A stretch of 64,000 bases of DNA from Corynebacterium choanae (GTDB lineage: Bacteria > Actinomycetota > Actinomycetes > Mycobacteriales > Mycobacteriaceae). Positions within the stretch are counted from its first letter, which is position 1. Each line of letters begins with the position of its first letter. The translations under genes and the position numbers were made by a program. This document shows, piece by piece, positions 48,969 to 58,383 of the stretch. Below the pieces are notes generated by a model. That model was given only the letters and a program-made list of their open reading frames with translations. It searched no databases and was not told the origin of the DNA. The DNA lies in the NCBI RefSeq assembly GCF_003813965.1, contig NZ_CP033896.1, positions 372,001 to 436,000 of the forward strand. The letters run 5' to 3'.

Positions 48969-49436
48969 GTGAAGAAAACATCTCGTGCCCAGGTCGCAGC
49001 ACTGGTGGTGTTTGTGGCGTTGGCGTCGTTTATTGTGGTGCGCCGTTTTTATGGTGATCTGTTGCCAACTTCGTGGCTGGCGAGCGTGTTTCTGTGGCTG
49101 TTGGCGATTGTGTGTGCAGTGATGGGGAAACAGATTCGGGCAGCTGTCGACCAGGGGCGGATCGGGTTTGATCGAAGCCAGTTTGGTCCGTCAGCAATTG
49201 CCGCCTGGTTGGCGGTTGGGCGGGGTGCGATCTATACGGGGGCGATTGTTGGGGCAGTGTATTTAGGGTTGACGGGTTATTTGCTGCTACATGTGTCAAC
49301 GCTGGTTGCTGCCGCCGAGGATCTTCCCGGCAGTGTGGCGTCGTTGCTGGCGGGGGGATGCTGTATGGTGGCGGGTTTTTATTTAGAGTCTGCTTGTGAG
49401 GCACCACCGCCGCCGAGCGCCGAGGCAGCCCAGTAA
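48969..49436 (+). CDS. DUF3180 family membrane protein
   Basis: 155 aa with four predicted membrane helices: 'AALVVFVALASFIVVRRFY', 'WLASVFLWLLAIVCAVMG', 'AIYTGAIVGAVYLGLTGYLLL' and 'SVASLLAGGCCMVAGFYLE'. The layout and place right after folK match the DUF3180 family of actinobacteria, whose function is unknown. GTG 48969 is chosen because AAGGAG lies nine bases upstream; an ATG at 48927 is in frame but has no such signal and would add a polar leader. Likely part of the folate gene transcription unit. Confidence 0.87.
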   Translation: MKKTSRAQVAALVVFVALASFIVVRRFYGDLLPTSWLASVFLWLLAIVCAVMGKQIRAAVDQGRIGFDRSQFGPSAIAAWLAVGRGAIYTGAIVGAVYLGLTGYLLLHVSTLVAAAEDLPGSVASLLAGGCCMVAGFYLESACEAPPPPSAEAAQ

Positions 49437-49556
49437 GCCTCTGGTGGTGTTTCGACACGCCCCTGCACTGCCACACCCCCATTGCTGTGAGGTATGGCAC
49501 AGTGTTGTGGTTGGTGTGTGCCAAGTTTCGGTGCAAAGTGCGATAGATTAGAGGCC

Positions 49557-51083
49557 ATGACTGACCACGGGCCTGCAGGCGAGATCGATGCTGTTGATAC
49601 CGTGCCGTTTGATGACGGCGATCGGGGGCATATCGTGCTCACCGTGTTGGTGATCCTGGCACTGGGTGCCAGCATCGCCATGTTGTTCACTAACAACACT
49701 GCGGTGATGAAGATTGCTGCGTTGGCAGCGTTGTGGGCAGCGTTTCTGGGGGTGTTTCTTGTTTCCCGCTATCGACGGGGCTGGGCAGATGAGCGTCGCC
49801 GCGCCCAACTTCAGGCATCCCAACATGCGGAGGCACTCGCCCGGGAACAAGAGCTGCACAGGGAACAGGAACTCCTCATGGAGCAGTCCTATGCCGACGC
49901 GGTTCGGGACGCCCGGGAAACGGCGCTGGGGGACATTGCGGCCGAATTGGAGGCGATGCGGCAGGTGCTGGAGCAGCTCACCGGTGGGGTGTGGGATTAT
50001 CAGCAGCACACTGTGCAAGTAGAGGCCAGACGCCGCGACGAGCTGACAGAAGCCGAAATTATTTCCGACGAGGCGCCACAGGTTCCGCTGCAGGACAACA
50101 TCCCGGACAGTAAAGAACGCGGCGAAGATGCCAAGTCGGCGGAAACCACTAGCAGTTTTGCAGCGCTCTCCCCGGAGGCGATCGCCGCAGCGAAAGATAG
50201 CGCCGCCGATACTGAAGCGGCAGTGAAGGCGGCAGCAGCTGAAAAAGCAGCCGCCGCAGCACAGCGTGCCGCGAAACTTGCCGCCGAACGGCAGGCCGCG
50301 GAAGAGGCGAAACTGGCGCGGGAAGCCGAGTTGGCGCGGCGCCGCGCTGAGGAAGAAGCTACTGCGAAACAGCGGGCGGCTGCGGCGCGGGCGAAACAAC
50401 TTGCCGCTGAGGAACAGGCACGAAAAGAGCGGGAAGCCGCAGTTGCGAAAGCAAACGCTGAACGGGAAGCGAAACTTGCCGCCGAACGGCAGGCTGCGGA
50501 AGAGGCGAAACTGGCGCGGGAAGCCGAGTTGGCGCGGCGCCGCGCTGAGGAGGAAGCTGCTGCGAAACAGCGGGCGGCTGCGGCGCGGGCGAAACAACTT
50601 GCCGCTGAGGAACAAGCGCGAAAAGAGCGGGAAGCAGCAGTTGCGAAAGCAAACGCTGAACGGGAAGCGAAACTTGCCGCCGAGCGTGCCGCCGCCCAAG
50701 CTGCGAAGGCAGAGCGCGAAGCCAAACTTGCCGCCGCCCGGGAAGCAGAACAAAAATTTGCCCGCAACTTGGCGAAACAACGCGCCGCCGACAGCGCAGA
50801 GAGCGACCCCGACACTGGCGACACCCCACCTATTGGACAGACCAGCGGTCACCATCGTCGCAGTGACACCACCGGCACCTCCCCGGTGTTGGCTGCCGCC
50901 GGTGCACCCCGTCACCACCGCCGCAAACCAGAACCTCCCACCGACACCACCGGGGGACGCCGCCGCAAACCAGTGGAACAGGAACAAACCTCCGGCGGCC
51001 GCCGCCGGCACACAGCCGACGGTAAACTCACCGTCGCCGAACTGCTCGCCCGCCACAAGGAAGCCCAACAACCACATGAGTGA
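49557..51083 (+). CDS. DUF6779-type membrane protein with long alanine-rich coiled coil
   Basis: 508 aa. Two membrane helices (about 24-44 and 50-66: 'IVLTVLVILALGASIAMLF', 'IAALAALWAAFLGVFLV') are followed by charged helix, then a Glu/Ala/Arg/Lys-rich coiled coil at about 225-410 and a basic, His/Arg-rich end ('GRRRKPVEQEQTSGGRRRH'). The N-terminal half resembles a conserved corynebacterial protein of this locus, usually encoded before the DUF2520 gene; the function is unknown. The coiled coil contains a 66-residue tandem duplication. Its stop overlaps the next start by eight bases, so the two are translated together. A role in scaffolding or envelope organisation is guesswork. Confidence 0.82.
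   Translation: MTDHGPAGEIDAVDTVPFDDGDRGHIVLTVLVILALGASIAMLFTNNTAVMKIAALAALWAAFLGVFLVSRYRRGWADERRRAQLQASQHAEALAREQELHREQELLMEQSYADAVRDARETALGDIAAELEAMRQVLEQLTGGVWDYQQHTVQVEARRRDELTEAEIISDEAPQVPLQDNIPDSKERGEDAKSAETTSSFAALSPEAIAAAKDSAADTEAAVKAAAAEKAAAAAQRAAKLAAERQAAEEAKLAREAELARRRAEEEATAKQRAAAARAKQLAAEEQARKEREAAVAKANAEREAKLAAERQAAEEAKLAREAELARRRAEEEAAAKQRAAAARAKQLAAEEQARKEREAAVAKANAEREAKLAAERAAAQAAKAEREAKLAAAREAEQKFARNLAKQRAADSAESDPDTGDTPPIGQTSGHHRRSDTTGTSPVLAAAGAPRHHRRKPEPPTDTTGGRRRKPVEQEQTSGGRRRHTADGKLTVAELLARHKEAQQPHE
50277..50672 (+). repeat. Tandem duplication of a 198-base unit
   Basis: Copy 1 (50277-50474) and copy 2 (50475-50672) start with the same CTTGCCGCCGAACGGCAGG and differ at only a handful of mostly synonymous bases; a partial third copy begins at 50673. 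Each unit encodes 66 residues of alanine/glutamate-rich coiled coil. Confidence 0.93.
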
Positions 51084-51981
51084 CGCCCCCACGCTCACCA
51101 TCGGCATCGTCAGCGACACCGACCTCGGGGAAATACTGGCCGATGCGCTTCGCCGCGTCGGCCACAATGTCATCGCCCACAGTCGACTGCAAGGTGCTGC
51201 CGGCACTGTCGACGTTTGGAGCAAACGCCGCACCACCCCAGCCGCCCCTGACCTGGGTGATCCTCTCGAACACACGCTGCGATGCCCCTGTGTGGTGTTG
51301 GCTGTCCAATCCACCCATCTGCCAGTACTCGTCGAACAGCTGCTCGCCGCAGATACCCCACCCCACATTGTTGCCCACACCGCCATTAACACTGGAACGC
51401 GGATTCTCACACCGCTTCACAACCGGGGCATCATCACCTTTGCACTCACCCCGCTCGTCGTACTCGCCGGTGACATTGCTAGGGATTGGACAGCTATCGC
51501 CAACTGCTCCTGGGCAGTCACCGCCGACGACCTGCCCGGTACCGCGGTAGCCGAAGCACTCGTCGAACAACTCACCGGCCAAGTCATCCACCTCCCGGAG
51601 ACCAGCCGGCCACTGTTTGCTGCCGGATTTATCCACGCCGTCGACCATCAAGCCACCGTCATCCGCGACAGTCTCGCGATCATGTCCCGGGCACTCGGCA
51701 CCCGCGACCAGGCAGCCGCCCTGATTCGAGCCCTCGCCCCGCAGCTCGCCGAAGCTGTGATCGCCGCCAGCGCCACCGACCCTGTCCTGCCCACCCCCAT
51801 CGGGCAAACCCCCGCCCTGGTCGACGAAGCCTACCGGTCAATCCAGGGCTATCCCGAAGCAGAACTGTTCACCGACCTGGTGGCCCGCCGAGCCAGCATC
51901 GACCATGTGGTGGATGTGGAACTTTGGGCACACAACAACCGGCAGCATCCACCAGACTCTTCCGGATCCGCCACCCCCTAG
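51076..51981 (+). CDS. DUF2520 / Rossmann-fold protein
   Basis: 301 aa. It starts 'MSDAPTLTIGIVSDTDLGEILADALRRVGHNVIAHS', a Rossmann nucleotide-binding region in which the usual GxGxxG is relaxed, and continues with 'TRPLFAAGFIHAVDHQATVIRD', close to the central DUF2520 domain ('..HAAAVFASNH..'). Such proteins resemble ketopantoate reductase and 6-phosphogluconate dehydrogenase, but their reaction is unknown. ATG 51076 lies inside the end of the coiled-coil gene. In several corynebacteria panC follows; here the next genes are a membrane protein and lysS. Confidence 0.82.
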   Translation: MSDAPTLTIGIVSDTDLGEILADALRRVGHNVIAHSRLQGAAGTVDVWSKRRTTPAAPDLGDPLEHTLRCPCVVLAVQSTHLPVLVEQLLAADTPPHIVAHTAINTGTRILTPLHNRGIITFALTPLVVLAGDIARDWTAIANCSWAVTADDLPGTAVAEALVEQLTGQVIHLPETSRPLFAAGFIHAVDHQATVIRDSLAIMSRALGTRDQAAALIRALAPQLAEAVIAASATDPVLPTPIGQTPALVDEAYRSIQGYPEAELFTDLVARRASIDHVVDVELWAHNNRQHPPDSSGSATP

Positions 51982-52054
51982 CACCGAAACCAGGTGTGAA
52001 AAACCCGAAACAATCACCATCCCACCTGCGTCTGGAATCATCGCACCGGGGTGA

Positions 52055-52768
52055 TCACTGCACGGACACGATCCGTAAAATAAGCCGCTCCACCAGGGCT
52101 AGCAGCCCAGCCAATCCAAAAAACAATCCGTAGACACCCACCACATTGCGTATCACCGTCGCATAACCCAATGTGGTGACATCCACAATCGAATAGGGAT
52201 AAAACCCGCCGGTTGCGGCACCCCGATAAAACATCCACACCGTCCACACCACCGGCACTATCAGCGACAATACAACCGTTCGCCACGTCACATCGGGTTG
52301 CCGCCGGAGTGGAATAGTGCCCAGCCACACCAGCGGTATCGCCAGCGGCAACACTGTGTGCATAAATGGCGAAGTCACCTGAAACACCGACGTATACGGA
52401 TCGTGGGTGAGCACAAAATTGTAGATAATCCCGGTAACCACAATCATGGTCACCGCATTGATGCGCAGCACCGCCGCCCCCACCCCGCGGGCAAGCAAGA
52501 CCAGCCCACAGATGATGCACAGCACGGTCGACCAGATAGTGAAATAGGAATAGTAGGCCAGCAGTTTTTCAGCCACAGAAGCAAACGCCGGCCAGTCAGT
52601 AAACGGCTGCCGGGCGGTGGCCACCGATGCGGTCAGCAACGCCACTATGCTCACCGCACTCAGCAACCATCCGGCCAACTGCCAACCCCGGGAACTGGCC
52701 GCATCCGGGAAGTAATCAGCTGCCACGAATGTTTCCCCGGCAGGGGCTTTGGACACGCGCATATTCAT
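52055..52768 (-). CDS. Pr6Pr family membrane protein
   Basis: 237 aa with six hydrophobic segments, for example 'GWQLAGWLLSAVSIVALLTASVAT', 'YYSYFTIWSTVLCIICGLVLLA' and 'VVGVYGLFFGLAGLLALVERLIL'. 'YFTIWSTVL' with 'PLRRQPDVTW' and 'FYPYSIVDV' are typical of the actinobacterial Pr6Pr membrane family, whose function is not known. ATG 52768 or ATG 52762 are both reasonable; a TTG further out is unlikely. It lies on the opposite strand between the DUF2520 gene and lysS. Confidence 0.82.
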   Translation of the reverse strand: MNMRVSKAPAGETFVAADYFPDAASSRGWQLAGWLLSAVSIVALLTASVATARQPFTDWPAFASVAEKLLAYYSYFTIWSTVLCIICGLVLLARGVGAAVLRINAVTMIVVTGIIYNFVLTHDPYTSVFQVTSPFMHTVLPLAIPLVWLGTIPLRRQPDVTWRTVVLSLIVPVVWTVWMFYRGAATGGFYPYSIVDVTTLGYATVIRNVVGVYGLFFGLAGLLALVERLILRIVSVQ

Positions 52769-53027
52769 GAGCCAATAAGCTACTTGTCGCGCACTGGTAT
52801 TGGCATCTACCGGCAGATACGGCAATGTATGGATCCACGATAGTGCCCATCACGGGGTAGGCCAGAAGGGGGAGCCTGTCGGTGGTCACCAGCAACGCCA
52901 CGACTCCGCAACCATCCGCCACCGCATCCCCAAGATCCGTGGCAGCAGGCAAGCCCGTCCACCCGGATGCGCCCGCAGAAGGAGAGAATCTTTCGTTTTT
53001 CCCCAGCAGATAGGTAGTCTTTTGCAC

Positions 53028-54644
53028 GTGACTGATACCAACCAAACCTCCCCAGACCAGTTAACAGACGACGCCCCGGAACAGATCCGGATCCGTAAAG
53101 CGAAACGTGCCCGCCTGTTAGAAGCCGGCATCGACCCTTATCCGGTGTCGGTGGAACGCACCGCCTCATTAGCGGAGGTACGCCGGAAGTATCACGTCAA
53201 CCGGGAAGACGACGACGCAGCCGCCGCACCAGCTGATTCCCGCATTTTGCAAATCGGCGAAGAAACAGATGATGTTGTCAGTGTTGCTGGCCGTGTCATG
53301 TTTATTCGTAACACCGGCAAACTTGCCTTCGCCACCTTGCAAGACGGCGACGGCACCCAGCTGCAGGCCATGCTGTCGCTGCGGGAAGTTGGCGAAGAAG
53401 CCCTCGCCCTGTGGAAGAGTGATGTTGACCTGGGTGACTTTGTTGCCGTCACGGGACGGATTATTTCCTCGAAACGCGGCGAACTGTCAGTGATGGCAAC
53501 CTCCTGGCAGATGGCCGCGAAATCGCTTCGTCCACTGCCGGTCGCACACAAAGACATGAGCGAAGACACCCGTATTCGCCACCGCTACACTGATCTCATC
53601 ATGCGCAAGCAGGCACGCGACAATGCGATGACCCGCATTAAAGTGATGCGTGCCCTTCGCCATCACCTGGAAGGTGAAGGGTTCGTCGAAGTGGAAACGC
53701 CGATGCTGCAAACCCTGCACGGCGGTGCGGCTGCACGCCCCTTTGAAACCCACTCCAACGCCTTAGATATTGACCTGTATCTGCGGATTGCCCCAGAGCT
53801 ATATCTCAAGCGTTGCGTAGTCGGCGGTATTGATCGGGTATTTGAAGTCAATCGAAACTTCCGCAATGAAGGTGTGGACTCGTCCCACAGCCCCGAGTTC
53901 GCCATGCTGGAAACCTATCAGGCGTGGGGCACCTATGACGATGGTGCAGAAACCATCAAAAACCTGATTCAAGCAGTCGCTATGGAAGTTTTCGGCTCCA
54001 CCACAGTCACTTTGGCAGACGGCAGCACCTACGATTTGGGTGGGGAAACCTGGAAAACCATTGAAATGTATCCGTCGCTCAACGAGGCACTGCAGCGGAA
54101 ATTCCCTGGCCAGCCGGAAGTGACTGTCGACTCCACAGTGGAAGAACTCCAGGCAATTGCGAAGGTGGTCGGTCTTGACGTCCCAGCCAAGGGCGGCTGG
54201 GGTCATGGCAAACTTGTGGAAGAAATCTGGGAGCTGCTGTGTGAAGATCAACTCGAAGGGCCGATCTTTGTGCGGGACTTCCCAGTGGAAACCTCGCCGC
54301 TGACCCGTCAGCACCGCGACAAGCCAGGGGTGACCGAAAAATGGGATCTCTATGTGCGCGGTTTCGAGCTTGCCACCGGCTATTCGGAGCTGGTTGATCC
54401 GGTGATTCAGCGGGAACGTTTTGTCGATCAGGCACGCCTTGCCGCCAATGGTGACGATGAGGCCATGGTGTTGGATGAGGACTTCCTCACCGCAATGGAA
54501 CAAGGCATGCCGCCGACCGCTGGCTGTGGTATGGGTATTGACCGGCTGCTGATGGCGCTGACCGGGTTAGGTATTCGGGAAACGGTGCTGTTCCCGATGG
54601 TGAAACCAGAAAAGCAGATTCCAGCAAGTGCGGAAGAAGCCTGA
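53028..54644 (+). CDS. lysS: Lysyl-tRNA synthetase (class II)
   Basis: 538 aa. The OB-fold anticodon domain ('[33 protein letters not shown]') is followed by the class II core: motif 1 around '[18 protein letters not shown]', motif 2 '[18 protein letters not shown]' and motif 3 '[13 protein letters not shown]'. GTG 53028 is chosen since TAGTCT (53015-53020) lies seven bases upstream and there is no ribosome site, so the mRNA is probably leaderless; an upstream ATG frame is not family-like. A long hairpin at 54736 ends the unit. Confidence 0.96.
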   Translation: MTDTNQTSPDQLTDDAPEQIRIRKAKRARLLEAGIDPYPVSVERTASLAEVRRKYHVNREDDDAAAAPADSRILQIGEETDDVVSVAGRVMFIRNTGKLAFATLQDGDGTQLQAMLSLREVGEEALALWKSDVDLGDFVAVTGRIISSKRGELSVMATSWQMAAKSLRPLPVAHKDMSEDTRIRHRYTDLIMRKQARDNAMTRIKVMRALRHHLEGEGFVEVETPMLQTLHGGAAARPFETHSNALDIDLYLRIAPELYLKRCVVGGIDRVFEVNRNFRNEGVDSSHSPEFAMLETYQAWGTYDDGAETIKNLIQAVAMEVFGSTTVTLADGSTYDLGGETWKTIEMYPSLNEALQRKFPGQPEVTVDSTVEELQAIAKVVGLDVPAKGGWGHGKLVEEIWELLCEDQLEGPIFVRDFPVETSPLTRQHRDKPGVTEKWDLYVRGFELATGYSELVDPVIQRERFVDQARLAANGDDEAMVLDEDFLTAMEQGMPPTAGCGMGIDRLLMALTGLGIRETVLFPMVKPEKQIPASAEEA

Positions 54645-55326
54645 TATAGGCAAGCCCTAGCGCCACGTGCTGTGATCCGCGTTGTAGTCGATAGCGGAAG
54701 CAGTGCGTAGCAGTTACCGGTTCACATCACATGTTGCCGCCTGCCATAGCTCAGCTGCTGAGCTACGGGCAGGCGGCTGCGTTATCTCCCCCCTTTAAGA
54801 GAACAGCTGGATGTCGCTAACAGTTCGGCTGCGACTGCTGCACACCACGCCGCAATCGCACAAGGCCGCTGGATACTACCTTCCAAACCAATCCCGGAGT
54901 GCAAAAAGTGAGCGAATCACTATCAACTTTGCCGCCGGGAGGTGTGCTGCTGGGCTGGTCAACGGGGGCGGTTTTTGAAAGTGTTCGCTGAAGGCGTACA
55001 CCTGTGGAAAACTTCCCGCAAAACCGCTATAGCCTGCGGTAATACGTTCTATTGTCTGCGTTTTAGCAGTCGCCAGAGCGGTATTGGTGTGCACGCTCCG
55101 CAATGAATGTGAACCTGGCGCGTTAGAGTAGGACGAAACAACCCAATAACACGAGTCTGCTTGCGTGCTCTCTACAGCAACCCGCAAGCACTACACAATG
55201 ACGACAATGTCGCCGGGGTTGCTGCAGTATCGCGAATCTTTGCAACAAGTATCTAGCGTATTTTGCCACTACGCACCGTTGCTGCAGCATCCAGGAGGCA
55301 GCAGTCCGAGGGGAAATTAGAAAAGT
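54645..55326. other. Spacer between lysS and clpC
   Basis: About 680 bases: the lysS terminator at 54736-54777, then a stretch with no gene. CCGC-TATAGCCT-GCGG at about 55022-55037 is a small palindrome; its arms are eight bases apart, not the five expected for a ClgR site, so I do not call it. AGGAGG lies near 55290 and GAGGGGAAA near 55308. Confidence 0.5.
54736..54777 (+). terminator. Long terminator-like hairpin after lysS
   Basis: GCCGCCTGCC pairs with GGCAGGCGGC and, after one mismatch, TAGCTCAG with CTGAGCTA: 18 pairs in total. It is followed by TGCGTTATCTCCCCCCTTT. Confidence 0.8.
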
Positions 55327-58050
55327 ATGTTTGAACGGTTTACCGACCGCGCGCGGCGCGTAATCGTGTTGGCACAGGATGAAGCCCGCCTGCTGAATCA
55401 CAATTACATCGGTACCGAGCATATTCTGCTCGGACTGATCCAAGAAGGCGAAGGGGTTGCTGCGAAAGCCCTGGAGTCTATGGGCATCTCTCTCGACGCT
55501 GTCCGTCAGGAAGTCGAAGAAATTATCGGTCACGGCACCCAGCCGCATACCGGCCATATTCCGTTTACGCCACGGGCAAAGAAAGTCTTAGAGCTCTCCC
55601 TGCGGGAAGGCCTGCAAATGGGGCACCGCTATATCGGGACTGAGTTTTTGCTGCTAGGTCTTGTCCGCGAAGGGGAAGGCGTCGCCGCCCAAGTTTTAGT
55701 GAAGCTCGGCGCTGATCTGCCTAGTGTGCGCCAGCAGGTTATTAAACTGCTCTCCGGCTATGAAGGTGGCGAACAGGGTGGCCAGTCCTCTCGTCCGCAG
55801 GTACCGAATGCGGGCGATGTGGTCGGCACCGGTGCCGCCCCTGGCGGCCGTGGTTCAGGTGGTCCGGGTGAGCGTTCCAACTCGCTGGTATTAGATCAAT
55901 TCGGCCGCAACCTCACCTTGGCTGCCAAGGAAGGCAAACTTGACCCGGTGGTTGGCCGTGAAAAAGAAATCGAACGCATCATGCAGGTGCTGTCGCGGCG
56001 AACCAAGAACAACCCGGTGCTGATCGGTGAGCCAGGTGTGGGTAAAACTGCTGTGGTTGAAGGGCTTGCCCTCGATATTGTCAACGGTAAAGTGCCGGAA
56101 ACCCTGAAAGACAAGCAGCTGTATTCGCTTGATCTGGGATCGTTGGTGGCAGGTTCCCGCTACCGTGGCGACTTTGAGGAACGCCTCAAGAAGGTGCTGA
56201 AAGAGATCAATCAGCGCGGCGACATTATTTTGTTCATCGATGAGATTCACACCTTGGTCGGTGCTGGTGCTGCCGAAGGCGCTATTGATGCAGCCTCCCT
56301 GTTGAAGCCGAAACTTGCCCGCGGTGAACTGCAAACCATCGGTGCGACCACCTTGGACGAGTACCGCAAGCATATTGAAAAAGATGCAGCCCTCGAACGG
56401 CGGTTCCAGCCGGTACAAGTGCCGGAACCTTCCGTCGAGATGACCATCGAAATTCTGAAAGGCCTGCGTGACCGCTACGAGGCTCACCACCGGGTGAGCA
56501 TCACTGATGGTGCACTTGCGGCGGCTGCAAACCTGTCCGACCGCTACATCAATGATCGTTTCCTGCCGGATAAAGCTGTCGATCTGATCGACGAAGCTGG
56601 CGCTCGGATGCGTATTAAGCGGATGACCGCCCCGGAAGGCTTGCGGGAAATCGATGAGCGGATCGCTGATGTGCGCCGCGAAAAAGAACAAGCCATCGAC
56701 AATCAGGACTTTGAAAAAGCTGCCGGTTTGCGGGATAAGGAACGCAAGCTCGGTGAGGAGCGTGCCGAGAAAGAAAAGCAGTGGCGTGCCGGCGATTTGG
56801 AAGAGATCGCAGAGGTGGGCGAGGAACAGATTGCTGAAGTGCTCGGCAACTGGACTGGTATTCCAGTGTTTAAGCTCACCGAAGAAGAGTCGTCCCGTCT
56901 TCTGCGGATGGAAGATGAACTGCACAAGCGGATCATCGGTCAGGAAGATGCCGTCAAGGCGGTATCGAAGGCGATTCGTCGTACCCGTGCAGGATTGAAA
57001 GATCCGAAGCGTCCATCGGGTTCGTTTATTTTCGCCGGCCCCTCCGGTGTGGGTAAAACGGAACTGTCGAAGGCGTTGGCAAACTTCCTCTTCGGTGACG
57101 ACGATGCACTGATCCAAATTGATATGGGTGAATTCCATGACCGGTTCACCGCCTCAAGGCTCTTTGGTGCTCCTCCTGGATATGTCGGCTATGACGAAGG
57201 TGGACAGCTCACCGAAAAGGTGCGGCGGAAACCGTTCAGTGTGGTGCTTTTTGACGAGATTGAAAAAGCTCACAAAGAGATTTACAACACGTTGCTGCAG
57301 GTGTTGGAAGAAGGCCGGCTCACCGATGGCCAAGGCCGCAATGTGGACTTTAAAAACACAGTGCTAATTTTCACCTCGAACCTTGGTACCCAAGATATTT
57401 CCAAGGCTGTGGGGATGGGCTTTAGTGCGCAGAACTCCACTGATGCTGACGGCCAATATGAGCGGATGAAGCAGAAGGTCAACGATGAGCTGAAGAAGCA
57501 CTTCCGACCAGAGTTCTTAAACCGTATCGACGATATTGTGGTGTTCCATCAGCTCACCAAGGATCAGATCGTCGAGATGGTTGATCTGCTCATGCTGCGG
57601 GTTACCAAAGCATTGGCGCAAAAGGATATGGGCATCGAGCTTTCGCAGCAGGCGAAAGATCTGCTGGCCAAGCGTGGTTTCGATCCGGTGCTGGGTGCTC
57701 GTCCGTTGCGTCGCACGATCCAGCGGGAAATCGAGGATGTCCTGTCGGAGAAGATTCTGTTCGGCGAATTTGGTGCCGGTGAGATCATCCACGTCGATGT
57801 GGAAGGTTGGGATGGTGAGTCGAAGGGAACCGATGCGAAGTTTGTGTTCTCTGCGACACCGAAACCGTTGCCGGAGGACAAGTTCGAAAATCTTTCCGAT
57901 GAGGCAAAGGAAGCAATCCGCGACGTTGCCGAAGCTGCTGAGGATGTAGAGGTTCCGGAAACGTTGACCGCTAACCTCATTGAGGAAGATGAGGCGCGGG
58001 CAGCTGAGCATGCTGCTGACGGTGACGAAGCAGAGAACAATAACGCCTAA
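55327..58050 (+). CDS. clpC: ATP-dependent Clp protease ATP-binding subunit ClpC
   Basis: 907 aa Hsp100 unfoldase that feeds substrates to ClpP. Order of parts: N-domain repeats (1-150, '[37 protein letters not shown]'), AAA1 with Walker A GEPGVGKT near 234-241, the UVR/middle coiled coil ('[24 protein letters not shown]', about 440-465), AAA2 with GPSGVGKT near 571-578 and the C-terminal D2 end. The acidic tail ('[22 protein letters not shown]') is common in actinobacteria. ATG 55327 has GAGGGGAAA about ten bases upstream. Stress control (ClgR, SigH) is known in the genus, but I could not see a clear site. Confidence 0.97.
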   Translation: MFERFTDRARRVIVLAQDEARLLNHNYIGTEHILLGLIQEGEGVAAKALESMGISLDAVRQEVEEIIGHGTQPHTGHIPFTPRAKKVLELSLREGLQMGHRYIGTEFLLLGLVREGEGVAAQVLVKLGADLPSVRQQVIKLLSGYEGGEQGGQSSRPQVPNAGDVVGTGAAPGGRGSGGPGERSNSLVLDQFGRNLTLAAKEGKLDPVVGREKEIERIMQVLSRRTKNNPVLIGEPGVGKTAVVEGLALDIVNGKVPETLKDKQLYSLDLGSLVAGSRYRGDFEERLKKVLKEINQRGDIILFIDEIHTLVGAGAAEGAIDAASLLKPKLARGELQTIGATTLDEYRKHIEKDAALERRFQPVQVPEPSVEMTIEILKGLRDRYEAHHRVSITDGALAAAANLSDRYINDRFLPDKAVDLIDEAGARMRIKRMTAPEGLREIDERIADVRREKEQAIDNQDFEKAAGLRDKERKLGEERAEKEKQWRAGDLEEIAEVGEEQIAEVLGNWTGIPVFKLTEEESSRLLRMEDELHKRIIGQEDAVKAVSKAIRRTRAGLKDPKRPSGSFIFAGPSGVGKTELSKALANFLFGDDDALIQIDMGEFHDRFTASRLFGAPPGYVGYDEGGQLTEKVRRKPFSVVLFDEIEKAHKEIYNTLLQVLEEGRLTDGQGRNVDFKNTVLIFTSNLGTQDISKAVGMGFSAQNSTDADGQYERMKQKVNDELKKHFRPEFLNRIDDIVVFHQLTKDQIVEMVDLLMLRVTKALAQKDMGIELSQQAKDLLAKRGFDPVLGARPLRRTIQREIEDVLSEKILFGEFGAGEIIHVDVEGWDGESKGTDAKFVFSATPKPLPEDKFENLSDEAKEAIRDVAEAAEDVEVPETLTANLIEEDEARAAEHAADGDEAENNNA

Positions 58051-58383
58051 CCCAGCAGTTTCGCCTGATGTGGCAGGCTAGCTGTTAGGTCAAAAGAGAA
58101 CATCACTTCACCCGTCTGGTTTCGGTCATCGTTTTTCACCGAAGCCAGGCGGGTGTCGTGTTCTCTGCAACCCCGTGAAGTGTTGCGAAGTGTCGCAAAG
58201 TTGTGCGAGTATTCGCGGCTGGGTGGTGTGTCGATGGTGGGTGGTCTGTCGTTGCTGTTGCTGCACATGGTTTGGATGGGGTTGTATGGTTATCCCTACA
58301 AGCCAGTGATGATGTTCTCTTTGCCGGCGGCAAGGTTGTGGCTGCCGGGCTAAAGGGGCGCGACGGGGAAAAGAGCACGACTG
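58051..58383. other. Spacer between clpC and thrE
   Basis: About 330 bases, with the hairpin at 58095-58166 as its only clear element. Confidence 0.5.
58095..58166. terminator. Very long imperfect hairpin after clpC
   Basis: Successive arms AGAGAAC, CACCCG, CTGG and TTCGGT pair in order with ACCGAA, CCAG, CGGGTG and GTTCTCT, with single-base mismatches or small internal loops between them, over 72 bases. Likely ends clpC transcription; without a T-run it may also be an RNase processing site. Confidence 0.65.

Noticed and set aside
49548..51410. Open frame of 620 codons on the minus strand
   Set aside because: It is the reverse reading of the alanine-rich coiled-coil gene; the Phe/Arg/Leu-rich repeats mirror GC-rich Ala/Glu codons.
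55022..55037. CCGC-N8-GCGG palindrome before clpC as a ClgR box
   Set aside because: Arms are eight bases apart rather than the five expected, and flanking positions do not fit.
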